A DNA stretch of 64,000 nucleotides from Ceratotherium simum simum (taxonomy: Eukaryota; Chordata; Mammalia; Perissodactyla; Rhinocerotidae). Below, piece after piece: positions 31,701-46,299 of this stretch (position 1 is the first letter of the stretch; each line of letters opens with the position of its first letter). The position numbers and the translations under genes were made by a program. The notes beneath the pieces are model-generated. The model had not been told where the DNA came from. It was given only the letters and a program-made list of their open reading frames with translations, and ran no database searches. The stretch spans positions 4,618,222 through 4,682,221 of the forward strand of contig NW_004454177.1 in the NCBI RefSeq assembly GCF_000283155.1, given 5' to 3'.

Positions 31701-32640
31701 AAATACTATGCTGCCGCCCCTGCTCCCGCTGAGCCCGACTCGCGGCCTGAGCATGGCCAACACAAAACAGATTAACAGTCCTTCTCTCTCCCTGAGGACA
31801 GTGGGTCCAGGCTGGGATTTTCCAGGAAAACTTCACTAATGGAGAAAGGGACATGAAGTGACCTAGTCTGCAGAGTGGGTCTCCTGTCTTGCAACAGCAG
31901 ATGGCACGAACTACTGGACTCCACAGCCCACCTGAAGGGTCTGACCAGCACCAGCCAGGCCTCCAGCACCTTCTCTTCCTCTGTCCTTCCCCCTGCAGGT
32001 TGAGGGGCCCCAGGCAGAGGCAGCCAACCCCTCAAGCTCCCCCACTTACATCAGCACAAACATAAGCAGCCCACACACACCCTATTCTTCCAATAATGGT
32101 TTGTCTCCTTGTCCTGGTCACCCAGGTGTGTTAACAGGGGCCTTCCACAGACCCAGGCCGGGCTAATGCCCCAGTCGGCCTGAAGGGAGGAGCAGTGGGC
32201 AGCTGGTTTCGTCCAGGGCCCTTATGACTCATAGGCCTTGAAGCTGTCAAACCCTTACGCCCAGCTTCTAAGGCTCCCTCATGCTGCAAAGCAGCCCCAT
32301 TGGCCTCCTTCCCTCCCAGCACCCCTCAGGTGCTCACTCAACACTTTGGGTAAGGTTAGGAAAGGGGGGTGGTCTGCTCCCCTGGTCACACCCGCCACAG
32401 AGCACGTAGTTTCCTCGGCCCGTGTTCTCAGCCACTGCCTGTCCCTTTAAGGATTGCTGCCCTGCGCCAGGGTCTTGACCTCAGCATCCTCAGCTGAGTT
32501 GGATTAAGGGACCATTTCATGCCTTTGTGAATTCCTTCTGGCTGCTGTCCCTTCCCCCACACAGAGGCGGAGTAGCCAGTAGCCCAAACCAGTCTGCCAA
32601 GGGCAGGCCGAGAGCTGGTCTAGTCCGGCAGCCCACTCCC
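31701..32640. other. Intergenic sequence upstream of MFRP
   Basis: No repeat or coding feature recognised. It is the likely proximal regulatory region of MFRP. No TATA box stands out. Confidence 0.4.
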
Positions 32641-32733
32641 TCAGGGAGCAGAGGCCTCTCCTTTGATAGAGGGGTTGGGGTCAGGGAGTGGGCCCTTGGG
32701 GGCCTCGGGCCGTTGCAAGGACTCCAGAAAGCC

Positions 32734-32750
32734 ATGCAGAGCATTGAGCC

Positions 32751-32754
<4 letters not shown>
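32734..32754 (+). other. MFRP: Upstream ORF whose stop overlaps the MFRP start (ATGA)
   Basis: ATG at 32734 opens six codons (MQSIEP) and stops at TGA 32752-32754, which overlaps the MFRP ATG at 32751-32753. It counts only if transcription starts upstream of 32734, which is not known from sequence. Confidence 0.55.
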
Positions 32755-37394
<4,640 letters not shown>

Positions 37395-38050
37395 CCCTAA
37401 AGCGGGCCCCTGCCCTCTGCCTGCCCATGCTCCTTTGCCCATCAGGGTGGGCAGGCAGGGGGACAAAGGAGGGGACCAGCATGGGACTCTGCCCACCCTC
37501 TCTGGGGCCCCCCAACCTCCTAGATCCTTCCCTGTCCCTTTACTTGCCCTAGCTGCCACAGGCAGCTGGCCTGGCTCCTGTGGCAGGATGGCTCCTGGCT
37601 CCAATGGCAGCTGTGCCATTGACAATCTACACCGCTTCCCACCCCAGACTCTGACCAAGATTTCCTATCTTCTGCCTTCCCATCTCCATCACATTCTCTA
37701 TCACCAGCCATTTCCGCTTGTTCATTTATTCAACAAAAATGTATCGAGTGCCTATTAATGTGGCAGGCCCTGTTTTAAGCCCAGAGATCCAGTTGTCTGT
37801 CTGTCTCTGGAACTCTCCACCCTCAGTCCCCAGCTTATATTTCTCCTGAACTAGAGACTTGTCCTTGGTCTCTCAGTGCACCATCTCTCCTTCCAGTTCC
37901 TTGGAGCAGTAGGTGTCCTGAGTGGCTGTCTCTCACGGTTCTGCTCTCTGTGCCCGGCTCAAGTCTCTCTCCCCCTCCTTTTTCCCCCCAAACTTTGGCC
38001 GGCTGCCGGGCGACACCACGAGTTATTTCCCTGCTACTTCCCGGCCCAGA
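37395..38050 (+). other. MFRP 3' region / MFRP-C1QTNF5 intergenic, without a polyA signal
   Basis: No AATAAA or ATTAAA found before the C1QTNF5 first exon. A short L2 3' end fragment ('ttcatttattcaacaaaaat') lies at 37715-37795. This fits read-through into C1QTNF5. Confidence 0.6.
37715..37795 (+). repeat. L2 LINE 3' end fragment
   Basis: 'gttcatttattcaacaaaaa' then 'cgagtgcctattaatgtggc' match the L2 3' consensus. Confidence 0.6.
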
Positions 38051-38270
38051 GCTCTTGGCCCCTGAACAACTGGTTTCCTCTTGGAGTCTGGGAGGAGCAG
38101 AGCGGAGCCGGCAGGGAGAGAAGGAGGACCAGGGGGACACCGGGGACACGGGGCGCCTAGCTGGGGAGAGGCGCAGGGGCGGAGCAGGGGTCAACTGGAG
38201 GGTCCGGAGTAGCGAGTGCCCCGAAGGAGGCCAGAGAGCGAGTGAGCAGCCCCCGGGAGCCGGGAGGGAG
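38050..38270 (+). other. C1QTNF5: C1QTNF5 5' UTR exon (5' end approximate)
   Basis: GC-rich sequence ending GGGAG with donor GTGAGT at 38271. The next acceptor CCACAG ends at 38565 and leads into the coding exon. No ATG is seen in its last 100 bases. Confidence 0.6.
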
Positions 38271-38344
38271 GTGAGTCTGGCGGAGGTGGGGGGGAGTGGA
38301 GACGGGGGAGGGAACTGTGGGAAAGACTGGGCGAGGGCCCAGGC

Positions 38345-38368
38345 GGGGAGGGGAGGGGAGGGGAGGGG
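38345..38368 (+). other. Five GGGG runs with single-A loops (G-quadruplex-prone)
   Basis: GGGG runs at 38345, 38350, 38355, 38360 and 38365, separated by single A. Lies 75 bp inside the first C1QTNF5 intron, on the sense strand. Confidence 0.8.
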
Positions 38369-38565
38369 CCGGCCTCTCCTTTCCCCATCTGCTGTGTTCT
38401 CAGGGTTCTCCCGGCTGGGGGCGCCCCCTTCTTCGTCCCCCGCGGCCGCTCAGCCTCACTCGGGGGCATGACAGTGGGGTGGGGATCGACCCGCCCGCGC
38501 TGGGGTGGGGAGCGAGGCAGGTCCCAGGATTCTGGGTCCCGACTCCTGTCCTGCCTGGCCCACAG

Positions 38566-38608
38566 ACTGCGAGAGGACCCAGGCGTCCGGACTCCCCGTG
38601 CCAGCGCC
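38566..38608 (+). other. C1QTNF5: C1QTNF5 5' UTR in the first coding exon
   Basis: 43-base leader between the acceptor CCACAG (ends 38565) and ATG 38609. G at -3. Confidence 0.85.
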
Positions 38609-38822
38609 ATGAGGCCGCTCCTCGCCTTGCTGCTCCTGGGTCTGGCGTTCGGCTCGCCCCCGCTAGACGACAACAAGATTCCCAGCCTGTGCCCGGGGCA
38701 CCCCGGCCTTCCGGGCACGCCGGGCCACCATGGCAGCCAGGGCCTGCCTGGCCGCGACGGCCGCGACGGCCGGGACGGCGCGCCCGGGGCGCCCGGGGAG
38801 AAAGGCGAGGGCGGGAGGCCAG
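38609..38822 (+). CDS. C1QTNF5: C1QTNF5 coding exon 1
   Basis: 71 codons plus one base: signal peptide and first half of the collagen repeats. Donor GTAAGA. Confidence 0.95.
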
Positions 38823-39746
38823 GTAAGAAGGCACCTTCGCTGCCGTCCGTGGGGCCGTCCAAGCTGACACGGCCTCTGCTCCTGCTCTCCGGGGCTGGCG
38901 CGCAGGAGGGCTCGGGATCCCCGCCAGGGGGCGCCGCTGCGGTCCCTGCCATCCCCGCTTGGCTCTGGGACCCGGGAGAGGAGAGAGTGACTCAGCGGCG
39001 AGAGCCAGAACTCCTGTGACCCTCTTTGTCCAGCCCCTCGGATCTGCCCCAAGCCCTGCAGGAAGGGAGGAGAGGGGTCCCTGGTGCGCAGGCGGCACTA
39101 GCCGAGGAAGTGGCGGCTCAGAGGGCTTGGAGAGGATGGGGAGGGTTCTTAGAGCTGCCCTCCGCGCACCCCGCCGCTGGGGGACCAGGCCGCTACGTTC
39201 TCCCTAACCGCTCCCCTCATCCCCGCAGGACTGCCGGGGCCTCGTGGAGAGCCCGGGCCGCGAGGAGAGGCCGGACCCGTGGGGGCGACCGGGCCGGCGG
39301 GGGAGTGCTCGGTGCCCCCGCGCTCCGCCTTCAGCGCCAAGCGCTCGGAGAGCCGGGTGCCTCCGCCGTCGGACGCGCCCCTACCCTTCGACCGCGTGCT
39401 GGTGAACGAGCAGGGACATTACGACGCCACCACCGGCAAGTTCACCTGCCAGGTGCCCGGGGTCTACTACTTCGCGGTCCACGCCACCGTCTACCGGGCT
39501 AGCCTGCAGTTCGATCTGGTCAAGAATGGCGAGTCCATCGCCTCTTTCTTCCAGTTTTTTGGGGGGTGGCCCAAGCCAGCCTCGCTCTCCGGGGGCGCCA
39601 TGGTGAGGCTGGAGCCGGAGGACCAGGTGTGGGTCCAGGTGGGCGTGGGTGACTACATCGGCATCTACGCCAGCATCAAGACGGACAGCACCTTCTCTGG
39701 ATTCCTGGTGTACTCTGACTGGCACAGCTCCCCCGTCTTCGCTTGA
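38609..39746 (+). CDS. C1QTNF5: Complement C1q tumor necrosis factor-related protein 5 (CTRP5)
   Basis: Secreted C1q/TNF-family protein that trimerises through a globular C1q head; in humans the S163R change causes late-onset retinal degeneration. Two coding exons, 38609-38822 and 39229-39746, give 243 codons, the human length. Order: signal peptide 1-15 (Leu-rich); short N-region with Cys28; collagen Gly-X-Y repeats about 30-96, including RDGRDGRDG; gC1q head about 99-243, ending [10 protein letters not shown]. Codon 163 (39501-39503) is AGC, the ancestral Ser. The gene lies 1.2 kb after the MFRP stop on the same strand and is known elsewhere to be the second cistron of a shared MFRP transcript; it also has its own candidate 5' exon here. 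It faces RNF26 tail to tail. Confidence 0.96.
39229..39746 (+). CDS. C1QTNF5: C1QTNF5 coding exon 2
   Basis: Acceptor CCCGCAG ends at 39228. Remaining collagen repeats and the whole gC1q head. TGA at 39744-39746. Confidence 0.96.
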
Positions 39747-40111
39747 TGCCCACTGGACAGTGAGCTCAAGCACTCTCACTCCTAGGGAAGGAGGGTGTGA
39801 CAGTGACACCCACATCATCCGGGAGGGCTGGCCCCCCTGGACAGTTGTGAATGACTACAGAGGTGGGGTGGGGTCTTCCCAGTCCTGCTGCTGGCAGGGA
39901 ATGGGGACAGAGGCTCTGAGAACAGCGCTGGCAGCATAGGACAGTGGCTGGATTCCTGCCCAAGACCAAAGGAGTGCCCTGTGCTGCCAGGTGTGAGTCC
40001 TTCAGTTGCTCTGCCCAGGACCCCAAGGTGGGGTGCTCTCTTCCTGGTCCTCTGCTTCTCTGGGTCCTCCCTTGTCTTTCCCACCCTGGGACCTTCTCTC
40101 AGAGACCATTC

Positions 40112-40117
40112 AATAAA
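40112..40117 (+). terminator. C1QTNF5: Polyadenylation signal of C1QTNF5 (and of any MFRP-C1QTNF5 transcript)
   Basis: Canonical AATAAA, 366 bp past the stop. First such signal on this strand after the MFRP gene. Confidence 0.85.
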
Positions 40118-40139
40118 CCTAAAAAACCCTCCTACTGGC

Positions 40140-41570
40140 TCAGCCTCTCTTCTTTAGTGGTGGGGATGGGATGCTCTGATTCTGAGGATGGAGGGAGGGA
40201 GAAGAGAAAGAAAGAAGGTTGGGGGGCTGGGTTGCTCAGGCAGAAGGGAGGGCTCTTAGGCTGGACCAGGTATGGGGCAGGAGATACAGGAAGCAGGCCT
40301 AGGTGGATGCGAGGCCAATCCACAGAGCTGTCCCCCAAGTTGTGTAGGTTGTGAACAGGAGTGCCTGACTGAGGAGGGTGCCCTCCCGGCATGGGGCTCT
40401 GGCCGCCTTTTTCTAACACAAAGATGTCACGTGAACTGGGTAGGGGCTACTTTCACCACACACATCTCTGCCCTGATCAACAAAAAGGAGCCCAGGATTT
40501 TCATTCATGACTGCTCTGGCTGCTTGCCTAGTCCCTAGATGACTGGAAAGCTATTTCTCTATCCTGGACACCAGGGGAGTGTCCCTGGAAGTCTAGGGAT
40601 AAGTAGTTTCTGAGGTGACCACAAGGGGGCACCCCAGCTCCAAAATGCAGCAATGACCCTGGGTAGCCTGAGCTCATGACAAGGGGGCGGAAGGGTATTG
40701 AGGTCTGCCAATGGAATTCCTGATGGGGGTGGAGGAAAAGGGGGTCCTTTGCTCCCAGCTCAGGAAGTTTATCTTCTCTCATATAATGTTTATCCTCACA
40801 TTAAACAGACTGGAAGGAGCCAAGCCTCCCCTTGCTCAGCAACCTCTCCAGGGTTGGGGGAAGGGAAGAAAAAGCCTTCCTTCAGGCCTCCCCACTCCAA
40901 GGTGGATGTGTGGAACTCCGCAACTGTGCTGGGCATAGCCTGGGCAGGCCATGCCAGGAAGTCTGAGGCTAACCACAAAGCCCCTTCAAGGCTCCCCTCT
41001 TCTGACCTTCAGAAGCTAGCCCTGGCCCCACCCCCAACCCAATGACTAACAAACAAACCAGGGCTTGCCAGGCCCACAATCAGCTCAGCCTCTCAACCCA
41101 CGAGAAAGTGGAAGGGCCTCTCCTCAGAGCTTCTTCCAGACCTATCCCTTCTCTCTCTTCCCCTCTTCCAGAAGGCTGTCACTGGCATTAAGCTCCTAGA
41201 TTTAACATACAATTATGGGGGAGTGTCCCCCACCCCACTCTTATTGGTCATGTGAGGGCAGATATGACCCTTGGGGACTGGGGACTGGGCTGGGGAAGTG
41301 AGCTAGAGATGGGCCTCAGGCTTCCTGGGCTTCAGCTCCCTGCTCTCCATCAGGAGGTCACGCAGCCATATTCCAGCCCATCACAGCGCCACTCTACGCC
41401 AAGAGACACGAAGACAAGCACCAGCTCCTCCAGGAATCAGGAACCCCAAGTTCCCTCCTGGGAAGAGCAGCACCAGAGGAAAAGCTGGGAAGGCTGACTC
41501 AAGGGGTGAGAAAGTTCACACTCCTCTCTCCAAGGGCTCAATTCTGGCAACAATAGAAAAGATGGGGAGG
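40140..41570. other. Intergenic between convergent C1QTNF5 and RNF26
   Basis: No recognised gene or repeat. Confidence 0.5.
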
Positions 41571-41572
41571 GC

Positions 41573-41770
41573 CAGCCCGGTGGCGTAGTGGTTAAGCTTG
41601 CCCGCTCCGCTTCAGCGGCCCGGGGTTCACAGTTTCGAATCCCAGGTGCGGACCGACATACTGCTCATCAAGCCATGCTGTGGCAGCATCCCACATACAA
41701 AATAGAGGAAGATGGGCACAGATGTTAGCTCAGGGCCAATCTTCCTCAGCAAAAAAAGAAAAAAAAAAGA
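41573..41770 (+). mobile_element. ERE SINE
   Basis: Head 'gggccagcccggtggcgtag', 'tggttaagcttgcccgctcc', middle 'caagccatgctgtggcagca' and A tail. The word AAAGAT flanks both ends. Confidence 0.9.
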
Positions 41771-42044
41771 TAGTCAGGGCTTTCCAAAAGCCATGTGTGT
41801 GAGAGGGCACACAAACTGGAGGGGGTGAAAGCCGTGAAAGCCGATCCAGCCAGACCTGGCTGGGCTCTCCCCGAGACACAGTACTCCCATCCATCCCATC
41901 TCATCTCTTCCCCCACCAGGTCCCCCACAGAGGCTGCCGTGACTCCAGCAGGACTGAAGGACCCTGCTGCAGTGTCAGTTACCCTAAACAACTGCTCACC
42001 CTCACAAGGATGCAGACAGAGGCCCTCAGAGCTGTCAACAGAAC

Positions 42045-42050
42045 TTTATT
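42045..42050 (-). terminator. RNF26: Polyadenylation signal of RNF26
   Basis: TTTATT on the + strand, i.e. AATAAA on the RNF26 strand, about 905 bp past its stop. Confidence 0.75.
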
Positions 42051-42954
42051 CACTGGAAACCGGGACGGACAGACCCCTCACAGAGCTGCATGCCCCTAGG
42101 TCCTGGCCCCTTCTGTACTTGGACCCTAGTAAAATGTGCACAGTCTGCCCTCCCCAGTGCCAGGGAGAGACAGGGGAAAGGGAACACCATTTTTCTCTAT
42201 GATGGGAGGAGTGAAGGGGGTATGAATAGAAATCCGGTTATCCCTCCTGAGGCTCCCAGTGGAGCTGAGGTGCCAGAGAGTACATGGTCCCAAAGCCAGG
42301 TGCAAACACCCCACCTCTCCCACCCCCACACCAGGAGTAAACTCTGATCCCAGCTGTTGGATCAGGTTGGAAGGGAGCCTCGTAAGATCATGACAGGCAG
42401 ACTTGGTAGCTCTAAGGGAACCTGAGAGATCCTACCCCAAAGCCTACCAGGGCACCTCGGCTCTGGCTGAAAGCAAAGGTTCAAGATCATTCTGAGGCCC
42501 TTGAGTTGCCAAAAAACCCAAATGACACTGTGTTGTGGCTGCAAAAGCTGGGGAAGAAGTAGGGAGGGGGCAGGGAGAGGACCTGCAAACCCCCAACAGA
42601 AAAACCAGAAGCAGAGAGGGGGAGCCCCAGAGGCTGGCATCTGGGAGGGCCCTGGCAAGCTGTAGGGGAATCCACAGCGAACAGTCTCAGCGTCTTGCAT
42701 AGTGACACATTCACCACCCTCAGCATCACGGGGACCCACTGGGTAAGGAAAAGCTATTACCCTGCCCCCACCCAGGTCACAGTCTTCCAGAGTACCCCAT
42801 CTCAATGTCCTGCAAGTATGGCTTAGAGGCTTGGCATGACAGCCATGGGGGCAGGTGGGGATTCAGGCCAGGAACCGGAGATCAGGTGCTAATGCTGTCT
42901 TAGCGCAGGTGGCTGCGTGGAGCGCGGAGGGGTGGGCAGGCAGAGAGGGAGTCT
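42051..42954 (-). other. RNF26: RNF26 3' UTR
   Basis: Sequence between the RNF26 stop and its first polyA signal. No coding feature. Confidence 0.7.
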
Positions 42955-44256
42955 TCAGAGGTAGACATTGAGGGTCTGCAGAATGCCCTGGCGGCAGAGT
43001 GGGCAGTTGCGGTGGTAGACGGGGTGGCGCATCAGGATTTCAGTGCAGGCCTGGCACAGGCACAGGTGCCGACAGGGCAGAAGCAGCACCGTCTTGCTCT
43101 GGTCCTGGCAGATGACGCACTTCTTCCGCTCCTCTTGCTCCTTCAGCAACTTCCACGGGTCTTGCCCAGCTACCGGCACCTCCTCATTGAGCCTCTCCCG
43201 GCCCCGGGCAGCTGCTGCTCTGGTCGTCCTGACCTCCTCCTCTTCTGCCTCTGATCTGGGATCCACCTCAGCAAGAGTGTCCTGTCGCCAGGTCCTGGCT
43301 GCGGACACCCTCCTAGGGCCACCCTGGGGGGCTCCAGGTACCCCTCCCCGATTCGGCCAGCTCGCCAGCTGCAGGCTGCGGCTCCAGACTCGACGCCAGG
43401 CCTCCAAGCCCAGTGCTAGGCGAGACAGCCGCACAACATCCTCTCGGAGCCGGTGGTAGGATGGCCGCACATGGAGCTGACTGAGTGCCCGGGTGGCCAG
43501 CCTCAGGGTGAGGTCCGGGTGCAACACAGTCACCATCACTGCCAGCACACAAGCCAGCATCACCAGGCCAGTGAGATTGACAAGCACAAAGCTGGCCAAG
43601 AGGCGGACAGCTGAGGCCAGGAGCTCTAGTGCTAGTTGGCAGGGGGTCCAGAGGAGGATGGCCATGGCCACAGCACTGCTGGAAATGTGGGCTAGGAAGG
43701 CAGCCATAACGTCCGTCATCCTCCACAGCGGCCCCATCACTGCATCCCACAGGGCCAGCACGAGGGAGAAGAGATTCTGAGTGCCAATGAGACAGATGTT
43801 GACCAAGCTGTTGATCACGTAGGCCACCAGGCTCATAGAGATGGCACAGATGTCACAGGCCTGGCGCAGCAAAGCATGGCCATTGGAGACTACGTTGAGG
43901 ACGCCCCGGTGCAGTATCTCCCTGCTCCTCAGTGCCCCGTGAGAAGCCAGGTGCCCCAGGAGCTTTAGGCTCTCCAGGCCAGAGCAGCAGCCGTATAGCA
44001 GGGTACACAAGGCCTGCAAGCCCCCAAAGGTGACCCGCACCAAGGCTTCGATCAAGGCCAGCAGTGAAAGCAGGACTCCGCGGCCCAAGTGCAGAAGACT
44101 AGTCAGTACCGTGTGTGGCAGGTTGTAGATGAAGGCCAGGAGCCAGGCCAGGGAAGCCAGGAGGGAGGACACCAGCAGGAAGTTGAGGTCCAACACCAAG
44201 GTCAGCACGTCCAGCACCAGGCCCACCCCATTCACCACCAGGTACACAGCCTCCAT
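42955..44256 (-). CDS. RNF26: E3 ubiquitin-protein ligase RNF26
   Basis: ER-membrane RING ligase, known to ubiquitinate STING and to position endosomes through SQSTM1. One uninterrupted coding exon of 433 codons, the human length. The N-terminal half has several hydrophobic segments (around residues 8-50, 70-90, 135-170, 185-250). A charged, Glu/Arg-rich linker spans about 290-375. The RING at 380-421 begins CVIC, continues CRHLCLCQAC and ends CPLC. I chose ATG 44256 (A at -3, G at +4; MEAVYLVVNG). The frame stays open 23 codons further upstream, but with only a TTG there. It converges on C1QTNF5, and its promoter is the CCAAT-rich block at 44.8-45.1 kb. Confidence 0.96.
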   Translation of the reverse strand: MEAVYLVVNGVGLVLDVLTLVLDLNFLLVSSLLASLAWLLAFIYNLPHTVLTSLLHLGRGVLLSLLALIEALVRVTFGGLQALCTLLYGCCSGLESLKLLGHLASHGALRSREILHRGVLNVVSNGHALLRQACDICAISMSLVAYVINSLVNICLIGTQNLFSLVLALWDAVMGPLWRMTDVMAAFLAHISSSAVAMAILLWTPCQLALELLASAVRLLASFVLVNLTGLVMLACVLAVMVTVLHPDLTLRLATRALSQLHVRPSYHRLREDVVRLSRLALGLEAWRRVWSRSLQLASWPNRGGVPGAPQGGPRRVSAARTWRQDTLAEVDPRSEAEEEEVRTTRAAAARGRERLNEEVPVAGQDPWKLLKEQEERKKCVICQDQSKTVLLLPCRHLCLCQACTEILMRHPVYHRNCPLCRQGILQTLNVYL

Positions 44257-44635
44257 GATAGGGCTACGAAGGTTAGTCCAAAAGTAAGTCTCGCTCTCCG
44301 CTGAGGGGGATGTCAAGGTTGTCAATATTTGGGGGATGAGGGATTAATTTGGAAGGGAAGTGAGCAGTCTCCAACCCAGGGAGAGAATCAAGAATCTAAG
44401 GAAGAAGTGGGTTAGAGAGAAGTGGAGTCTCAGTGGAGGGAAAGGGGGTCAGGTGCCGATCCAGAAGTCCCGGTTTTGAAGGCGGGCTGTTTGGAAGGGA
44501 AGAGGCCAAACATCTCTAAAGTGGAGGTGAGCCCAGGATGGAGGAGAGATTCAGCTCTGGAGGCCTGGTGATGGCGTACCACGGCCGAGCAAGGGGTCAG
44601 ACCGAGCGGAGACCCGGAACGGATGAGATCAGGCT

Positions 44636-44659
44636 GGGCCGGGGCCGGGGCCGGGGGGG
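44636..44659 (+). other. G-rich run opposite the RNF26 5' UTR
   Basis: G runs of 3, 4, 4 and 7 with CC loops on the + strand, i.e. the template strand of RNF26. G4-prone. Confidence 0.6.
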
Positions 44660-44799
44660 CGGCGGCGCAGGCTGGGCGCGGGCTCGCGGTCCAGCTACGC
44701 AGGTGCCCCTGTCCCCGCCCGGCCCCTCTCCCCTGGGCTCGCGGCGCTTTGTGCCCAAAAGGGGATTGGGAAAGGGAATCAGTCTCAGCAAACCCCAGC

Positions 44800-45080
44800 A
44801 ACAGCCTCTACTCCGCTGGGCGCCGCCATCTTGTGTGCGAAGGGGGTGGGGCAAGAAGCGTGACAAGGAGGGAGGGATGAAGAAGTCCGGCCAATCGGCG
44901 AGGGTCAACTGCAGGAATGTCGAGCACTCATTGGCCCGTTTGAACGGCGCCCACACATATTTAATTTCCAAGGGGAGGGGCGGAGACAGCTTGAAATCCC
45001 CGCCCTTCTGAGGCGGTGATTGGTCAGTTGGCGGGCAGGGGCGGAATATGCCCTCCTAGCCCCGTCCCCTACAGGAGCAG
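44800..45080 (-). promoter_or_regulatory. RNF26: RNF26 promoter (YY1-type motif, three CCAAT boxes)
   Basis: CAAGATGGCGGC on the RNF26 strand (44822-44833) is a YY1-type start-site motif. Upstream of it lie CCAAT 44891-44895 and two ATTGG (44930-44934 and 45019-45023). GC-rich, no TATA at the expected place. The start site is expected near 44820. Confidence 0.65.
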
Positions 45081-45234
45081 GCCTTTGGGCTAGGCTAAAT
45101 ATGCGCGCTGTTCTTTCTCTTGGCCGCGCGGCGTGATCTATTTAGGTGAGGGTTGGCAGTCACTGCCTCTGAGCTGGGCTCTGGACTTGCACCGCCTCGT
45201 TAGCCTCCTCAAACTCCCTGCCTCGTCCTCCTCT

Positions 45235-45335
45235 GTTTATTCATCTATTCTATAATTTATTGAGCTCCGACAAATGCATTGGGGATAACAAAAATGTTTA
45301 AGACGGTGCTTGCTCTCAAGCAGTTCACAAGAGGA
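45235..45335 (+). repeat. L2 LINE 3' end fragment
   Basis: 'ttattcatctattctataat', 'attgagctccgacaaatgc', 'tggggataac' follow the L2 3' consensus. Confidence 0.6.
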
Positions 45336-46049
45336 AACAGATTGTAACAGGGAATTCCCAAGCTATAACAAACTGTTTCCTCACGCTCCATCAGGTTTTC
45401 TCAGCATCCTCAGATTACCTCATTGTCATTGAGAAAAGGAGGCCACAAACCGGAAATAGCTCACCCTCCTACTGCAGTGTCTATTAATTTGTTTACTTGA
45501 ACATTCTAGTTAGATATCCACGCCTGGGCGCCTGGGCGGCTCCAGGTTCCTCAAGAAATTATCCTTCTCTTTAATATACAAATATATTTGAGACTCCATC
45601 CCAAATATATTGGGAAGCTTGTGTTCTCTACCGACGCCAAAGATTCTTGAGAGTCTTATCCTTCCCTTGGTCACCATTGCTTTAATTTCCTGCTTGTGTT
45701 GAACTCGTCATCTCCACTCTGGCCTGGACTCCTGAAAGTGTCTGTCCCCCTTCACCCCACCGTGGGGACTGAATCTTTCATTCCACAAAGCACCACTGGT
45801 ACAAAGCTGAGGTATGCAGCAAACCTTTACTGAGACATTGGAGTCCCAAAGTCTCAGAGGTTATCTGTAGCCAAAATTCTTGTGACAAATGAATTACTAC
45901 AAAATACTCTCCATTCTTCAACTAGGAACATAATGGCTGAAAGTACCATGTGACCACAATGCAAAAGAAGTGTTGGATGGGCCCCCCAGGAGAAGTCAAG
46001 GTGCCTCCCAGTCCTGAGGGTGTAAACCACTCTCCTTGAGGGGATCATG
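45336..46049. other. Intergenic, nothing recognised
   Basis: AT-rich sequence without a gene or named repeat. Confidence 0.4.
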
Positions 46050-46063
46050 GAAATGGTGATTCT

Positions 46064-46282
46064 TTTTTTTTTTTTTTAAGATTTTATTTATTTATTTTTT
46101 TTCCCCTTAAAGCCCCAGTGGATAGTTGTATGTCATAGCTGCACATCCTTCTAGTTGCTGCATGCGGGACGCGGCCTCAGCATGGCAGGAGAAGCGGTGC
46201 GTCGGCACACGCCTGGGATCTGAACCTGGGCCGCCAGCAGCTGACCGCGTGCACTTAACCACTAAGCCACAGGGCTGGCCCA
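46064..46282 (-). mobile_element. ERE SINE with perfect 14-bp target-site duplication
   Basis: Reverse ERE: T run, 'aagccccagtggatagttg', 'cttaaccactaagccacagg' and 'gctggccca'. GAAATGGTGATTCT occurs at 46050-46063 and again at 46283-46296. The perfect duplication suggests a young insertion. Confidence 0.93.
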
Positions 46283-46299
46283 GAAATGGTGATTCTGTT

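Noticed and set aside
38191..38952. 253-codon open frame on the - strand opposite C1QTNF5 exon 1
   Set aside because: It is the antisense of a GC-rich collagen-coding exon. Pro/Gly/Arg-rich text and no splice or family support.
44257..44325. 23-codon N-terminal extension of RNF26
   Set aside because: No ATG in the extension; the frame begins at TTG. ATG 44256 has strong context and gives the family length of 433.
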